NCBI GenBank assembly: GCA_016201275.1 | Contig: JACQDB010000050.1 | Location: 34,239 to 98,238 of the forward strand | Reading direction: 5' to 3' | From: Acidobacteriota bacterium | Lineage (GTDB): Bacteria; Acidobacteriota; Blastocatellia; UBA7656 | DNA length: 64,000 nucleotides | Part shown: positions 48,793 to 58,421 of the stretch, one piece after another | Position numbering within the stretch: the stretch's first letter is position 1 | Layout: each line of letters begins with the position of its first letter | Translations under genes and position numbers: made by a program | Notes under the pieces: generated by a model | What the model was told of the DNA's origin: nothing | Seen by the model: only the letters and a program-made list of their open reading frames with translations | The model's database searches: none

Positions 48793-51195
48793 CTATTGCC
48801 GGTTTCGTAGTTCCTTCGCTTTTTGATATTCCTTATTGGCTTCTTCGCGCAAGCCTTGACTGTAGAGTGCGTGGCCGAGTTTCGTGTGCAGCGCATCATC
48901 GAAAGGTCTGGCGGCGATGGCTTGGCGATATGCTTCCGTGGCTTGCGGCCATTTGTTCTGCGCGAAATATTCATCGCCAATAGCGATAAAGATGGCAGCA
49001 TTTTTTGCGTCGAGTGCGGCGGCCTTTTCAAACTCGGCGAGCGCCGCGTCATTCTTTTGTGCGCGATAAAGTAAGCCTAAATTGTAATGCGGCGCAGCGT
49101 AGTTGGCGTCCAACTCGGAAGCATTTTTGAAGGCGCGTTCGGCTTTCCAGTTATCGAGTTTTCCGACATAAACAATGCCCAGAGCGTTCTCCGTCGCCGC
49201 CGTTTTCGCCAGTATTAACAGGGCTTTTTCCGCTTCATCATAAAATTGCAGAGAGATTAATGCGGCTGTGGCGCTCAACTTTTCTAGCCCTGCAATCTCT
49301 GATTTTTCCGGGGTCAGGGTTCTGGCTTTTGCTAAAATCTGTCCGGCGCGTTTGAAATCTTCAACCTTGTCGGCAATGTTATCGCTGCGAACATCGGCGC
49401 TCAAAGTCTCTTTGCCAGCGGTGAATAAAGCTTCGGCTAAACGAGGTTTCAAGCGCGCCGCCGCCGCACTCAAGGCCGCTTGCTGCGTCATCTGTTGATA
49501 AATATCCCAAGCGCTTTGGCCTCGCGGTTCAATTAATCTGCCGCTCGTGATCGCGGCTTCAAAATCCAGCAACAGCGGCGACGGCGCAGGCGCAGAGACA
49601 TTGACCGGAATCGCCGCCGACATATTTTCGGTTGGCGGATTGGCATTGGTCGTTGCTATGACTGCGATAGATGGCGGGACTGGCTGCGGCTTCACAGGCG
49701 CAGGCGCGGCGTTCATCTCTGTTTTGATTCCCGTCGGGCTACCGGCTTTGGTTGCAGGATTCGGCGGCGGCGGTTGACCGTGGCGCGTAGCTGGCAACTT
49801 ATTAGCAGGTGGTTTCGGTGGCTTGAGAGTTGATGCTGCGACATTTTTTCGACTCGGGGCGGGCGCTTTGGCAACCTCAACAGGCGGGGTTTCCGGCGTG
49901 GCAATTTTTACTGCTTCAATTTTATTTGCCGGTGCGAGAGGCGGAGTTGAGGCAGTGGCAGGCGCAGTTTTTTGGGCTTCAGGAGGGGTGGGCGTCAAGG
50001 TTTCCGTAGTGCCTGCGGACGCTATGAGTTGTCTATTCTTCGCGCCTTCCACGACTACAGATTCGGCTTTTGTTGCTGATTGATTTGGCGCATTGGTCGC
50101 GGCTATGGCTGGCGTTGGCTTGGTCGCGCTTGCCTCATTTGGTGTTGCATTGACCGATGGTGCGGCGCTTTGTTGAGCCACGGATGAGGTCGTACTCGAC
50201 TTGGGAGGAGAAGCCATTTGAGCCGCCGATTGGTTGCGCGGTTCAATCGGTGTGCGGCTTGCCGCAAGCGCAGAATTTTTCGTTGCCAGGACAAATTGGG
50301 CGAGCGTAGTGCCGGCCTTCATCGGATGTTGTTTCTTCGAGGTGGTTTTTGAGAGTTGCGTAGAGATGGCCGCAAACAATTCTTCGGCGTTGGTCGCGCC
50401 ATCGGCATTGGTGTCTATGCCGCCGTTGAGCGCTTCCAACAAGCTGTTGGTAAAGGCTCCGTGTGAATTCCACTTCTGGCCTTCACGGGAATATTCGCCG
50501 AAACTGCTTGCCAGCATAGTCGCTATGCCGCCGCGCCACTGCGACAGTTGGTTGAAAGCCGAGGTGAAAATTTTTGTCGGTTGGTCGCCAACGATCTCGG
50601 CATCGAAAAACTCGCGGCGAACTGCATCCGCGATAATCAATATGCGCCCGGCTTTGACGCGACGGCTGATCGCATAACTCAATTCGCGCAGTGATACGCC
50701 GGTCGAGTAGGGCAGTTTGGCGTCCGAATCATAAGCCAGTAAGTAAGCTTCGCCATATTCACTTTCCGTAATTCCATGACCGGAAAAGTAAATCGTCACG
50801 GTGTCGTTTTCGGTTGCCGAACGCGCCAGCCAATCGCCCACCGCTGCCTTGATGGCTTCGGCGGTGGCCTGTTGATTGACCAGCAGACGCACATTGTCGC
50901 CGCATACTTTTTTCATGGCAGCAGCGAAGTCCAGCGCGTCGCGGTCGGCAAATAATAGTTGTTGATTTCCCGGCAGCCGTGGATAACGGGCGATGCCGAT
51001 GACGACGGCAAAAGTTTTTGCGGTGGTCGCATCGCTTTGCGCGAAGCCGTTGCCGACGGTCAGTGCCACCAACAGGGAAATGAAAATGGTAAGGCAGAGG
51101 CAGCGAATAATTTGCGGCATGATACTTCTCAGAAAAAATGGCGCAGGCTTTCCTGCAAAAGCTCGCGCCATTTGAAACCGAAGCGGATTGACCAA
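48793..51195 (-). CDS. Caspase-like (peptidase C14 fold) protein with Pro/Ala/Thr-rich linker and C-terminal TPRs
   Basis: FAVVIGIARYP...LLFADRDALDFAAAM...VTIYFSGHGITE...HGAFTNSLLEALNGGIDTNADGATNAEELF; TPRs at C-terminus; signal peptide around MPQIIRCLCLTIFISLLVALTVGNGFA. Confidence 0.85.
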   Translation of the reverse strand: MVNPLRFQMARAFAGKPAPFFLRSIMPQIIRCLCLTIFISLLVALTVGNGFAQSDATTAKTFAVVIGIARYPRLPGNQQLLFADRDALDFAAAMKKVCGDNVRLLVNQQATAEAIKAAVGDWLARSATENDTVTIYFSGHGITESEYGEAYLLAYDSDAKLPYSTGVSLRELSYAISRRVKAGRILIIADAVRREFFDAEIVGDQPTKIFTSAFNQLSQWRGGIATMLASSFGEYSREGQKWNSHGAFTNSLLEALNGGIDTNADGATNAEELFAAISTQLSKTTSKKQHPMKAGTTLAQFVLATKNSALAASRTPIEPRNQSAAQMASPPKSSTTSSVAQQSAAPSVNATPNEASATKPTPAIAATNAPNQSATKAESVVVEGAKNRQLIASAGTTETLTPTPPEAQKTAPATASTPPLAPANKIEAVKIATPETPPVEVAKAPAPSRKNVAASTLKPPKPPANKLPATRHGQPPPPNPATKAGSPTGIKTEMNAAPAPVKPQPVPPSIAVIATTNANPPTENMSAAIPVNVSAPAPSPLLLDFEAAITSGRLIEPRGQSAWDIYQQMTQQAALSAAAARLKPRLAEALFTAGKETLSADVRSDNIADKVEDFKRAGQILAKARTLTPEKSEIAGLEKLSATAALISLQFYDEAEKALLILAKTAATENALGIVYVGKLDNWKAERAFKNASELDANYAAPHYNLGLLYRAQKNDAALAEFEKAAALDAKNAAIFIAIGDEYFAQNKWPQATEAYRQAIAARPFDDALHTKLGHALYSQGLREEANKEYQKAKELRNRQ

Positions 51196-51196
51196 T

Positions 51197-51544
51197 TTAT
51201 TTGAAGCTCGTTAAAGCGGCGTCTTCGCTTTCATGAATTTCAAAAACGGTAAGCAATTTAGTGATTGCCAGCAGGTCTTGAATCTTTTTGGTTAAATTGA
51301 GGAGTTTTAATTGTCCTCCGTTTTTATTGGTGGTCGAATAAGAACTGACCAGTTCGCCGATGCCGGAACTATCCACATAAGAAACGTCGCCGAGGTTGAG
51401 CAGAATTTTTTTCTTACCGTTATCCAGCAGTTGACGCACGGCCTCGCGCAATTGCACGCTGCCTTCGCCAATGGTGACCTTTCCCGAAAGGTCGAGGATG
51501 GTTACCTCGCCGACTTCGCGAGTGGTGATGTTGAGTTGAGCCAT
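51197..51544 (-). CDS. STAS-domain anti-sigma factor antagonist
   Basis: [27 protein letters not shown]...[16 protein letters not shown]. Confidence 0.94.
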   Translation of the reverse strand: MAQLNITTREVGEVTILDLSGKVTIGEGSVQLREAVRQLLDNGKKKILLNLGDVSYVDSSGIGELVSSYSTTNKNGGQLKLLNLTKKIQDLLAITKLLTVFEIHESEDAALTSFK

Positions 51545-51565
51545 TTGAATTCTCCTTTAAAAGAC

Positions 51566-51997
51566 TTATTGATGTGGGCGCTTCCGTTTGGTTAAACGCA
51601 CGACGCTGCCGCCTTCAGGATGCGTGGAACGCCCGACTTCATCCATAAAAGCACGCATATAAAAAATCCCACGGCCACTGGGTTTCAACAGGTTATCGGC
51701 ATCGGTTGGATCCGGCAATTGTTCCAGATCGAAGCCCGCGCCACGGTCGCGCACGAAGATGGATAAGGCTTCGGATTCGATGACGAATTTGACTTCCACC
51801 GATTTGTCCGAGGCGTGTTTGTTGCCGTGAGTAATGGCATTGATGACGGCTTCATGAACGGCCAGTTCAATCCAGTTGGCATCATCTTCTGCAAAACCCA
51901 TTTTGGCGGCAACGCTTTTTACGACAGAACTGACCAGATCAACAAATTCCAGTTTGCTTTCGATGGATAGCTCCAAAGTCTCCGTCATGTAATGCAC
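51566..51997 (-). CDS. RsbW-like anti-sigma factor / serine kinase ATP-binding protein
   Basis: ELAVHEAVINAITHGN, VRDRGAGFDLEQLPDP, GRGIFYMRAFMDEV. Confidence 0.93.
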   Translation of the reverse strand: MHYMTETLELSIESKLEFVDLVSSVVKSVAAKMGFAEDDANWIELAVHEAVINAITHGNKHASDKSVEVKFVIESEALSIFVRDRGAGFDLEQLPDPTDADNLLKPSGRGIFYMRAFMDEVGRSTHPEGGSVVRLTKRKRPHQ

Positions 51998-52078
51998 GCC
52001 TTCCTTATAATTTTCAAACTAGGGTAGTCATGAAGCGCGTCTTTGTGTAACATAGCCAAAGTTACGATGTCAAGAAAC

Positions 52079-53404
52079 ATGAGAATCCGAGGCCCTTCCC
52101 GCGTCACCGGCGCGCTGCACGTACCCGGCGATAAATCCATTTCCCATCGCGTCGCTATGTTAGCATCCATCGCTTACGGCAGCACCACGATCAGTGGATT
52201 TGCCTCAAGCGCCGATTGCCACGCGACGCTCGATTGCGTGCGTCGTTTAGGCATAGATGCCGAAAATGCTAACGGAAAAATTATGATTCACGGTCACGGG
52301 TTGCGCGGCTATCAAGCGCAGGTGCAGCCGGTGAAATTGTTTGTCGGCAACTCTGGCTCGACCATACGTATGCTCGGCGGCATACTCGCCGGTCAACACT
52401 TGGTGTCGGAAGTGGATGGCGATGCCAGCATACGCCGTCGCCCTATGGCGCGCATCGTGGAACCGCTCACCTTGATGGGCGCAACGATCAACGGACGGGA
52501 AGGGAACTTTGCGCCGCTCACCATTCGCGGCTCGCGTTTGCGGGCGATTGATTATCACAGCAAAGTCGCCAGCGCTCAGGTCAAGAGTTGCGTGTTGTTT
52601 GCCGGATTATTTGCCGAGGGCATCACGACGGTCACCGAACCGGCGCAATCGCGCAATCATTCCGAGTTGATGTTGCAGGAATTCGGCGCACGGCTTGAAC
52701 TTGACGACGAAGCGGATGTGCATCGCTATCGTATTGAAGGCGGCACGGAATTAACCGCAGTTGATTATGTGGTGCCGGGTGATGTCTCTTCGGCGGCGTT
52801 TTTCATGGCGGCGGCAACGGTACTGCCGGACTCAAACCTGCGAATTGACGGCGTGAATTTGAACCCTACACGCACGGCCTTCATCGAGGTGTTGAAGGAC
52901 TTGGGCGCGACTATTCAAAGAGAGAATGTCACGACGAAACACTTTGAACCCATAGGCGATTTGCACATCAGCAGCCGCCAATTGAAGAGCGAGAAAGGCG
53001 GGCTGATTTTATCTGGCAACATCATTCCGAACCTCATTGATGAAATTCCCATACTGGCCATCGTCGGTACACAAGTCGAAGGTCGTTTGGAGGTGCGCGA
53101 CGCCAGAGAGCTACGCATCAAAGAGAGCGACCGCATCAAGACCGTCGCCGCAGGCATCCGGGCGATGGGCGGCGAGATCGAAGAATTTGAAGACGGCTTT
53201 GCGGTAACAGGACCACAGCAATTAAGCGGCGGACGCATTGAAACAGCGGGTGACCATCGCATCGCTATGGCCTTCAGCATCGCCGGATTACTTGCCGCAG
53301 GTGAAACCGAAATCATCGGCGCAGATTGTGCCGAAGTCTCTTTTCCAGAATTTTACGAATTACTTTCGACCGTCACCGGCGGCAGTGTAATAGCGGACTC
53401 TTGA
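52079..53404 (+). CDS. aroA: 3-phosphoshikimate 1-carboxyvinyltransferase
   Basis: PGDKSISHRVAMLASIA, GNSGSTIRMLGGILAGQ, RELRIKESDRI. Confidence 0.96.
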   Translation: MRIRGPSRVTGALHVPGDKSISHRVAMLASIAYGSTTISGFASSADCHATLDCVRRLGIDAENANGKIMIHGHGLRGYQAQVQPVKLFVGNSGSTIRMLGGILAGQHLVSEVDGDASIRRRPMARIVEPLTLMGATINGREGNFAPLTIRGSRLRAIDYHSKVASAQVKSCVLFAGLFAEGITTVTEPAQSRNHSELMLQEFGARLELDDEADVHRYRIEGGTELTAVDYVVPGDVSSAAFFMAAATVLPDSNLRIDGVNLNPTRTAFIEVLKDLGATIQRENVTTKHFEPIGDLHISSRQLKSEKGGLILSGNIIPNLIDEIPILAIVGTQVEGRLEVRDARELRIKESDRIKTVAAGIRAMGGEIEEFEDGFAVTGPQQLSGGRIETAGDHRIAMAFSIAGLLAAGETEIIGADCAEVSFPEFYELLSTVTGGSVIADS

Positions 53405-53444
53405 TGACATTAAATTTGAAAATACCCAATGAAACCGGGCGTTT

Positions 53445-54866
53445 TTACTCTTTCCCGGTTTGTGAACAAGTGGCCTGTTGCGACCCGCCTTCGACGGCAT
53501 AACCGGCGTTGATCCAGCCTTGCGTGCAGCCTACGATGTTATAGAGTTGGGCGAATCCCTGGCGTGCCAGAACGCTGCTCGCCGCGCTTGAGCGGTAGCC
53601 GCCAGCGCATATCACTGCGGTTGGCTGGCTCTTGTCAAATTGTTTGGCCTGTTCTTTCAGGTGATTCAAAGGCACATTCAAGGCGCTCGGAACATGGCCG
53701 GTTTGATATTCCGCTGGTCGCCGTACATCTATAATCTGCAAAGCTTTTTTCTCTTCCAGCAAATGCTGCAGTTCATCCGGAGGCATCTGCGCGATGGTGG
53801 CGATTGGGAAACCGGCTTCACTCCACGTTTGCATACCGCCGCCCAAATAGCCTTTAACATTTTCGATGCCAACGCGGGCCAAGCGCATCACTGCTTCATC
53901 CACTCCCGCTAGGTCTTCGGCGACCAGGATAATCGGCGCATCCAGAGCCAGCAAACTTCCCGCCCACGAGGCAAATTGTCCGCTCAAGCCGATATTCAAA
54001 GCTCCTGAAACGTGACCCGCACCAAAGGCCGCCGCCGGACGCACATCTAAAACTACATACCCTTGTTGTGAAAGATCGAACACCTCTTGTGCTTTTAATT
54101 CGGCAGGTCTAGGCAATTCCTCAAGCGCCGTCGCTCCGCTTCTGTTCATTTCCGCATCGTGCGAAAAATAGGCCGGAGCTTCGGGTAAATCTGTGGTCAT
54201 CATTTCGACGAAGGCCGCTTTAGGCATAGGCTTGAGCGCATAATTGAAGCGCCGCTGCTCGCCTATCGTTGACCAGGTTTCTTTGGCAATATTGCGTCCG
54301 CACATCGAACCCGCGCCGTGTGCCGGATAGACTTCAACGCTGTCATCGAGCTTGAGAATTTTTTCATTCAGGGAGTCGTACAACATAGCCGCCATCTGCT
54401 CGGCGGTGAAACCTTTGGAGCCGACCAGATCGGGACGCCCAACATCGCCTATGAAGAGCGTGTCGCCGGTCAGCAGTTTCTGCGGCTGTTGGGAAACCTC
54501 CGTATCTATAACGACAATCGAGATACCTTCCGGCGTGTGACCGGGAGTTTCAAGGAATCGCAAAATGACTGTGCCGATAGTGATTTCCTCGCCTTCTTTG
54601 ACGGGCAAATGGGGAAAGGTCGCACCCGCCCGATGCCCGAAGACGATTTGCGCGCCAGTGCGGCGCGCCAACTCTCGATGCCCGCTGACGAAATCGGCAT
54701 GGAGATGCGTTTCGATAATGTATTTGATGGTTAAATCTTGCGCCTCTGCTTCGGCGATATATTGATCCACATCGCGTTGTGGATCAACCACTACAGCCTC
54801 GCCAGCCGAGCCGATCAAATACGAAGCGTGCGCCAGACAGCCTAGATAAAATTGTTTGAAGTACAT
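53445..54866 (-). CDS. MBL-fold hydrolase with C-terminal rhodanese domains (persulfide dioxygenase/sulfurtransferase-like)
   Basis: THLHADFVSGHRELARRTGA, HTPEGISIVV, rhodanese active-site AVICAGGYRSS. Confidence 0.93.
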   Translation of the reverse strand: MYFKQFYLGCLAHASYLIGSAGEAVVVDPQRDVDQYIAEAEAQDLTIKYIIETHLHADFVSGHRELARRTGAQIVFGHRAGATFPHLPVKEGEEITIGTVILRFLETPGHTPEGISIVVIDTEVSQQPQKLLTGDTLFIGDVGRPDLVGSKGFTAEQMAAMLYDSLNEKILKLDDSVEVYPAHGAGSMCGRNIAKETWSTIGEQRRFNYALKPMPKAAFVEMMTTDLPEAPAYFSHDAEMNRSGATALEELPRPAELKAQEVFDLSQQGYVVLDVRPAAAFGAGHVSGALNIGLSGQFASWAGSLLALDAPIILVAEDLAGVDEAVMRLARVGIENVKGYLGGGMQTWSEAGFPIATIAQMPPDELQHLLEEKKALQIIDVRRPAEYQTGHVPSALNVPLNHLKEQAKQFDKSQPTAVICAGGYRSSAASSVLARQGFAQLYNIVGCTQGWINAGYAVEGGSQQATCSQTGKE

Positions 54867-54892
54867 ACGGTGAGTTCCTCCGGGAAATAAAA

Positions 54893-55657
54893 TCAGAGCA
54901 ACGCCTGATAGTTTTTGGCGGCTAGGAAAAGCGCTACGACGATCACAAAAACCGCGAACGCTTTGCGTAAACTCGCAGGCGAAACTTTGTGTGAAAGCGA
55001 GGTGCCAGCGAAGGCTCCCAGTACCGCTACGACGGTTAGCAGCGCGGTCATGCGTAAGTCAAATCTGGCCTGACTCCAATGCCCAACTAAGGCGGCGGCG
55101 CTGTTGATGGTGATGACGAGCAAAGAAGTGCCTATCGCATCTTTCATCGTCAAGCCGCCAAAAAACAGCAAGGCAGGCACTACCAGAAACCCGCCGCCTA
55201 CGCCTAAGAATCCGGTCAATAGCCCAACGCTCAATCCGGCAAGCATGGTTTTCCAGAAGCCGCCGCGAGTTGCGCTGAGGGTTTCTTCACCCAACTGTTT
55301 TTTGACGATCATCAGCAAGGCGACCACCAGCATCAGCGCGGCAAAAGAGAGCAATAACGCCGCCGGTGAAAGCAGCGGCGTGAGCTTGGAACCGAAAGCG
55401 GCTCCGAGAATTCCCCAGGCCCCGAAGCGCGTGCCAACTTTCCAGTCCACCACTCCATGTTGGTGGTGCATCCAAGTGCCAATCAAACTGGTCGCGCCGA
55501 CGATGGCCAGCGACATCGCCACCGCTTGATGCGGCTCGACGCCGACAACATAAACCAGCATAGGCACGGTCAGTATAGAGCCGCCGCCGCCCATCAACCC
55601 CAGAGAGATGCCTATGCACGCACTCAAAATAATTCCGCCAATCAGATGCAAGTCCAA
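54893..55657 (-). CDS. TauE/SafE family sulfite/sulfur-compound exporter
   Basis: LIGGIILSACIGISLGLMGGGGSILTVPMLVYVVGVEPHQAVAMSL; TTG start at 55657 suggested; longer ORF to 55897 overlaps the neighbour. Confidence 0.88.
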   Translation of the reverse strand: MDLHLIGGIILSACIGISLGLMGGGGSILTVPMLVYVVGVEPHQAVAMSLAIVGATSLIGTWMHHQHGVVDWKVGTRFGAWGILGAAFGSKLTPLLSPAALLLSFAALMLVVALLMIVKKQLGEETLSATRGGFWKTMLAGLSVGLLTGFLGVGGGFLVVPALLFFGGLTMKDAIGTSLLVITINSAAALVGHWSQARFDLRMTALLTVVAVLGAFAGTSLSHKVSPASLRKAFAVFVIVVALFLAAKNYQALL

Positions 55658-55659
55658 GT

Positions 55660-56220
55660 TTACTCCTTTGTCGTGGCGCTTTCTATGGGACAGTGAGACA
55701 GATGCAATGGGCGATTCCAAGGCAATCGCGAAAGCATCATGGCCATTGCACAAGAGTCGGTGAGCGCGGCAAAAATTAATCCTGCGCCGACAAATGCCGA
55801 AAGCCATATAAAGCCTGCGCCCACCCACAAACTGAGCAGGACGCCTAGCAAGACCAGCGCTCCGGCCACCAAGCGCACCTGACGCTCCAAGGCCCAAGGC
55901 GGATTGGCTTCGCGTTCAACTGCAAAGCCTTTAGCCTGCCAATCCGTGACGCCACCTTGAACATTGATGACATTTTGAAAGCCCATCTGCAAGAGTTGTT
56001 GCTGCGCTTGCAGCGAGCGCCTGCCACTTCGACAAACCACATACAGCGTCTGTGAACGGTTCCAGTCTTTGGCCGTCTTGCTGACCTGACCGAGCGGAAC
56101 CCATAGCGCTCCGGGGATGCGCCCGGCAGCGAATTCAGGATACTCCCGTACATCAATCAAGGAACCTTCCGTACCCGCTATCAGGCGTTCTCGTAACTCC
56201 ATAACGTCGCAATTTTTCAT
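55660..56220 (-). CDS. Rhodanese domain protein with C-terminal DUF2892-like membrane segment (YgaP-like)
   Basis: LIDVREYPEFAAGRIPGALWVPLG...LYVVCRSGRRS; RQVRLVAGALVLLGVLLSLWVGAGFIWLSAFVGAGLIFAALTDSCAMAMMLSRLPWNR. Confidence 0.9.
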   Translation of the reverse strand: MKNCDVMELRERLIAGTEGSLIDVREYPEFAAGRIPGALWVPLGQVSKTAKDWNRSQTLYVVCRSGRRSLQAQQQLLQMGFQNVINVQGGVTDWQAKGFAVEREANPPWALERQVRLVAGALVLLGVLLSLWVGAGFIWLSAFVGAGLIFAALTDSCAMAMMLSRLPWNRPLHLSHCPIESATTKE

Positions 56221-56274
56221 ATCACAAAACCTCTTAATCGTTAATCTCCTTCATTGGTATCATAAAACCTCTTG

Positions 56275-56303
56275 TTGACTATATTACTATATGGTAATAT
56301 AAA
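56275..56303 (+). promoter_or_regulatory. arsR promoter with ArsR-type palindromic operator between -35 and -10
   Basis: TTGACT (56275-56280), N17, TATAAA (56298-56303); palindrome ATATTAC-tatatg-GTAATAT at 56281-56300. Confidence 0.7.
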
Positions 56304-56333
56304 AATCGTGTCAAGGAGAGAGAGGGGAAGCCG

Positions 56334-56681
56334 ATGAAAAAACAGCATAGAGAATTGTCAGATGAAGCCTTGGAGTTAATCGCGGCGCGGTTTCGTGTAT
56401 TGGCCGAGCCGATGCGCTTGAAGATATTGAATGCGTTAGGCGAGGTGGAGTTGAATGTCAATGAGATTGTCGAAGCCACCGGCAGTGGCCAGGCGAATAT
56501 CTCTAAGCACTTGGGCATACTGTTCAACGAAGGGCTGGTGGCGCGGCGCAAAGAAGGGTTGAATACATATTATTCGGTCGCCGATAAACAAATTTTTGCG
56601 CTGTGCGAGAATGTCTGCGCCAGCGTAGATGAACATCTGGCCACCAAACAGAGAGCCTTCAAGCGCGGGGCGACGAAATAA
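56334..56681 (+). CDS. ArsR/SmtB-family regulator (BigR/SqrR-like by context)
   Basis: RFRVLAEPMRLKILNALGEVELNVNEIVEATGSGQANISKHLGILFNEGLV; two Cys in ALCENVCASV. Confidence 0.92.
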   Translation: MKKQHRELSDEALELIAARFRVLAEPMRLKILNALGEVELNVNEIVEATGSGQANISKHLGILFNEGLVARRKEGLNTYYSVADKQIFALCENVCASVDEHLATKQRAFKRGATK

Positions 56682-56692
56682 ATCTTCACGTT

Positions 56693-57211
56693 ATGCAAGA
56701 GTCAAAGGTTGAAAGCCTGAATACCGCGACCATATTTTTAGTTGGCTTTATGGGCGCGGGAAAGACCACCGTAGGCAAAGCGCTCGCCCAAATTTTGCAT
56801 CGCCGATTCCTTGATCTGGATGAAGTGATTGAAGAGAAGGCAGGGCAAACTGTCAGGGAAATTTTTGCCGAATTTGGCGAAGCTCATTTTCGTCAACTGG
56901 AACGCCAAGCCATACAATCTTGTAGCGCCTGGCGTGATACGGTTATCGCTTTAGGCGGCGGCGCTTATGTAGCTGCAGAGAATCGCGCCGCGCTGCGGGA
57001 CATTGGTCAGACGGTGTGGTTGGATTGCCCTCTCGACCTCTGTTTTGCCAGAGTCGCAAATGACCGTGCGCGACCTCTGGCGACTACGCAAGAAGAGATG
57101 CAGGCGTTGTTGGCGAAGCGTTTGCCAGCTTACGCGCAAGCCGATTTGCATATACCCGTCGCAGGTAAAAACGCTGAACAGATTGCCTTGGAAATCATCG
57201 CTATGCTGTGA
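56693..57211 (+). CDS. aroK: Shikimate kinase
   Basis: IFLVGFMGAGKTTVGKALAQ, RRFLDLDEVIEEKAG, ALGGGAYV. Confidence 0.94.
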   Translation: MQESKVESLNTATIFLVGFMGAGKTTVGKALAQILHRRFLDLDEVIEEKAGQTVREIFAEFGEAHFRQLERQAIQSCSAWRDTVIALGGGAYVAAENRAALRDIGQTVWLDCPLDLCFARVANDRARPLATTQEEMQALLAKRLPAYAQADLHIPVAGKNAEQIALEIIAML

Positions 57212-57212
57212 T

Positions 57213-58409
57213 TCAGATAACCCCTGATTCATTGATCTCTAACGTCCCTTGGTCCGCATTAAGGGTGGCTTTCACTCCCAAAGGTAAAGTCAACTGGTCA
57301 TTGGTATGGCCTATGGTGAGGCCGTATAAAACCGGAATCTTCAAGCCCCCTAAGATATTGTCCAGAACTTCACCTAGCGAATAGGGAGAAGCAAACGAGG
57401 GCTTGAAATCTCGCGGTCGGCAATCGGCGCATTCTCCGAAAACGAGACCTGCGGCGCTGTCGAGTTTTCCCGCCAGTCGCAATTGCGTCAGCATACGGTC
57501 AATGCTGTAGGGTTGTTCATCCACGTCTTCAATGAAGAGAATTTTGCCGCGTGTATCCATTTCAAATTCGGTGCCCATCAGAGCCGTAATCAAGGAAAGA
57601 TTGCCGCCGATAAGTTGACCGCTGGCTGTGCCGCTTCTGATGGTTCGCAAATGATGTTCCGGTCGCAAGGCATTGCCTTCCGCAGGGTTGGTCAAAAGGC
57701 CTATGGGTTTGGCTTCAAAAAGCGCTTTGTGAAAAGCGGCCTGCGTATATTCGGTGTAAGCCGAAATGGCGACGGGGCCGTGAAAGGTAACGACTCCGGC
57801 GCGTTGGTGAATTGCCAGATGAAGCGCGGTGATGTCGCTATAGCCCAGAAAGATTTTCGCATTCCTGCGGATCAACGAATAATCCAGGCGATCCAGCAGA
57901 TGCGCGGAACCGTAGCCGCCGCGAACCGCAAAGATGGCCTCCACGGTTTTATCGCTGAACAAGGCGTGCAGGTCATCGAGGCGCGCATTGATAGAAGTTG
58001 AATAATTGACCGAACGCCTGCCGACCTGGTTGCCCATCTTGACCTGTAGGCCAAAATACTTGAGGGTTTTGGCTGCCAGTGCCAAACGGTCTGGGTCTAT
58101 GACTTCGGTGCTGGGGGTAATCAAGCCCACGGTGTGGCCGCGTTGCAGCGCTTTCGGTTTGAGCAAGTCTCTGGTCTGCATAAAGGAATTTCCTGATGCG
58201 GAAGTGAAGGGAAAGGTCATCGCCGCGCCTGCTGCGGCAAGAAAAGTTCTACGGTTCATCAAGTTCGCGTGTAAGAATTTGCCGCTCATCGTTTGTCGGG
58301 AAAAGAAATTTTCTAACTCCACTTGGCCAACGCACCCAATAAAATTTTCAGAGCGAAAGCATACCGTTTTCATACTGCAATCGCCAGCGAGCAAAAAGCT
58401 ATGACGCAC
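57213..58409 (-). CDS. LD-carboxypeptidase (peptidase S66 family), exported
   Basis: GHTVGLITPSTEV, VEAIFAVRGGYGSAHLLDRLDYSLI, GYSDITALHLAIHQRAGVVTFHGP; true start likely ~58260. Confidence 0.92.
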   Translation of the reverse strand: MRHSFLLAGDCSMKTVCFRSENFIGCVGQVELENFFSRQTMSGKFLHANLMNRRTFLAAAGAAMTFPFTSASGNSFMQTRDLLKPKALQRGHTVGLITPSTEVIDPDRLALAAKTLKYFGLQVKMGNQVGRRSVNYSTSINARLDDLHALFSDKTVEAIFAVRGGYGSAHLLDRLDYSLIRRNAKIFLGYSDITALHLAIHQRAGVVTFHGPVAISAYTEYTQAAFHKALFEAKPIGLLTNPAEGNALRPEHHLRTIRSGTASGQLIGGNLSLITALMGTEFEMDTRGKILFIEDVDEQPYSIDRMLTQLRLAGKLDSAAGLVFGECADCRPRDFKPSFASPYSLGEVLDNILGGLKIPVLYGLTIGHTNDQLTLPLGVKATLNADQGTLEINESGVI

Positions 58410-58421
58410 GCCGTTGGTGCT

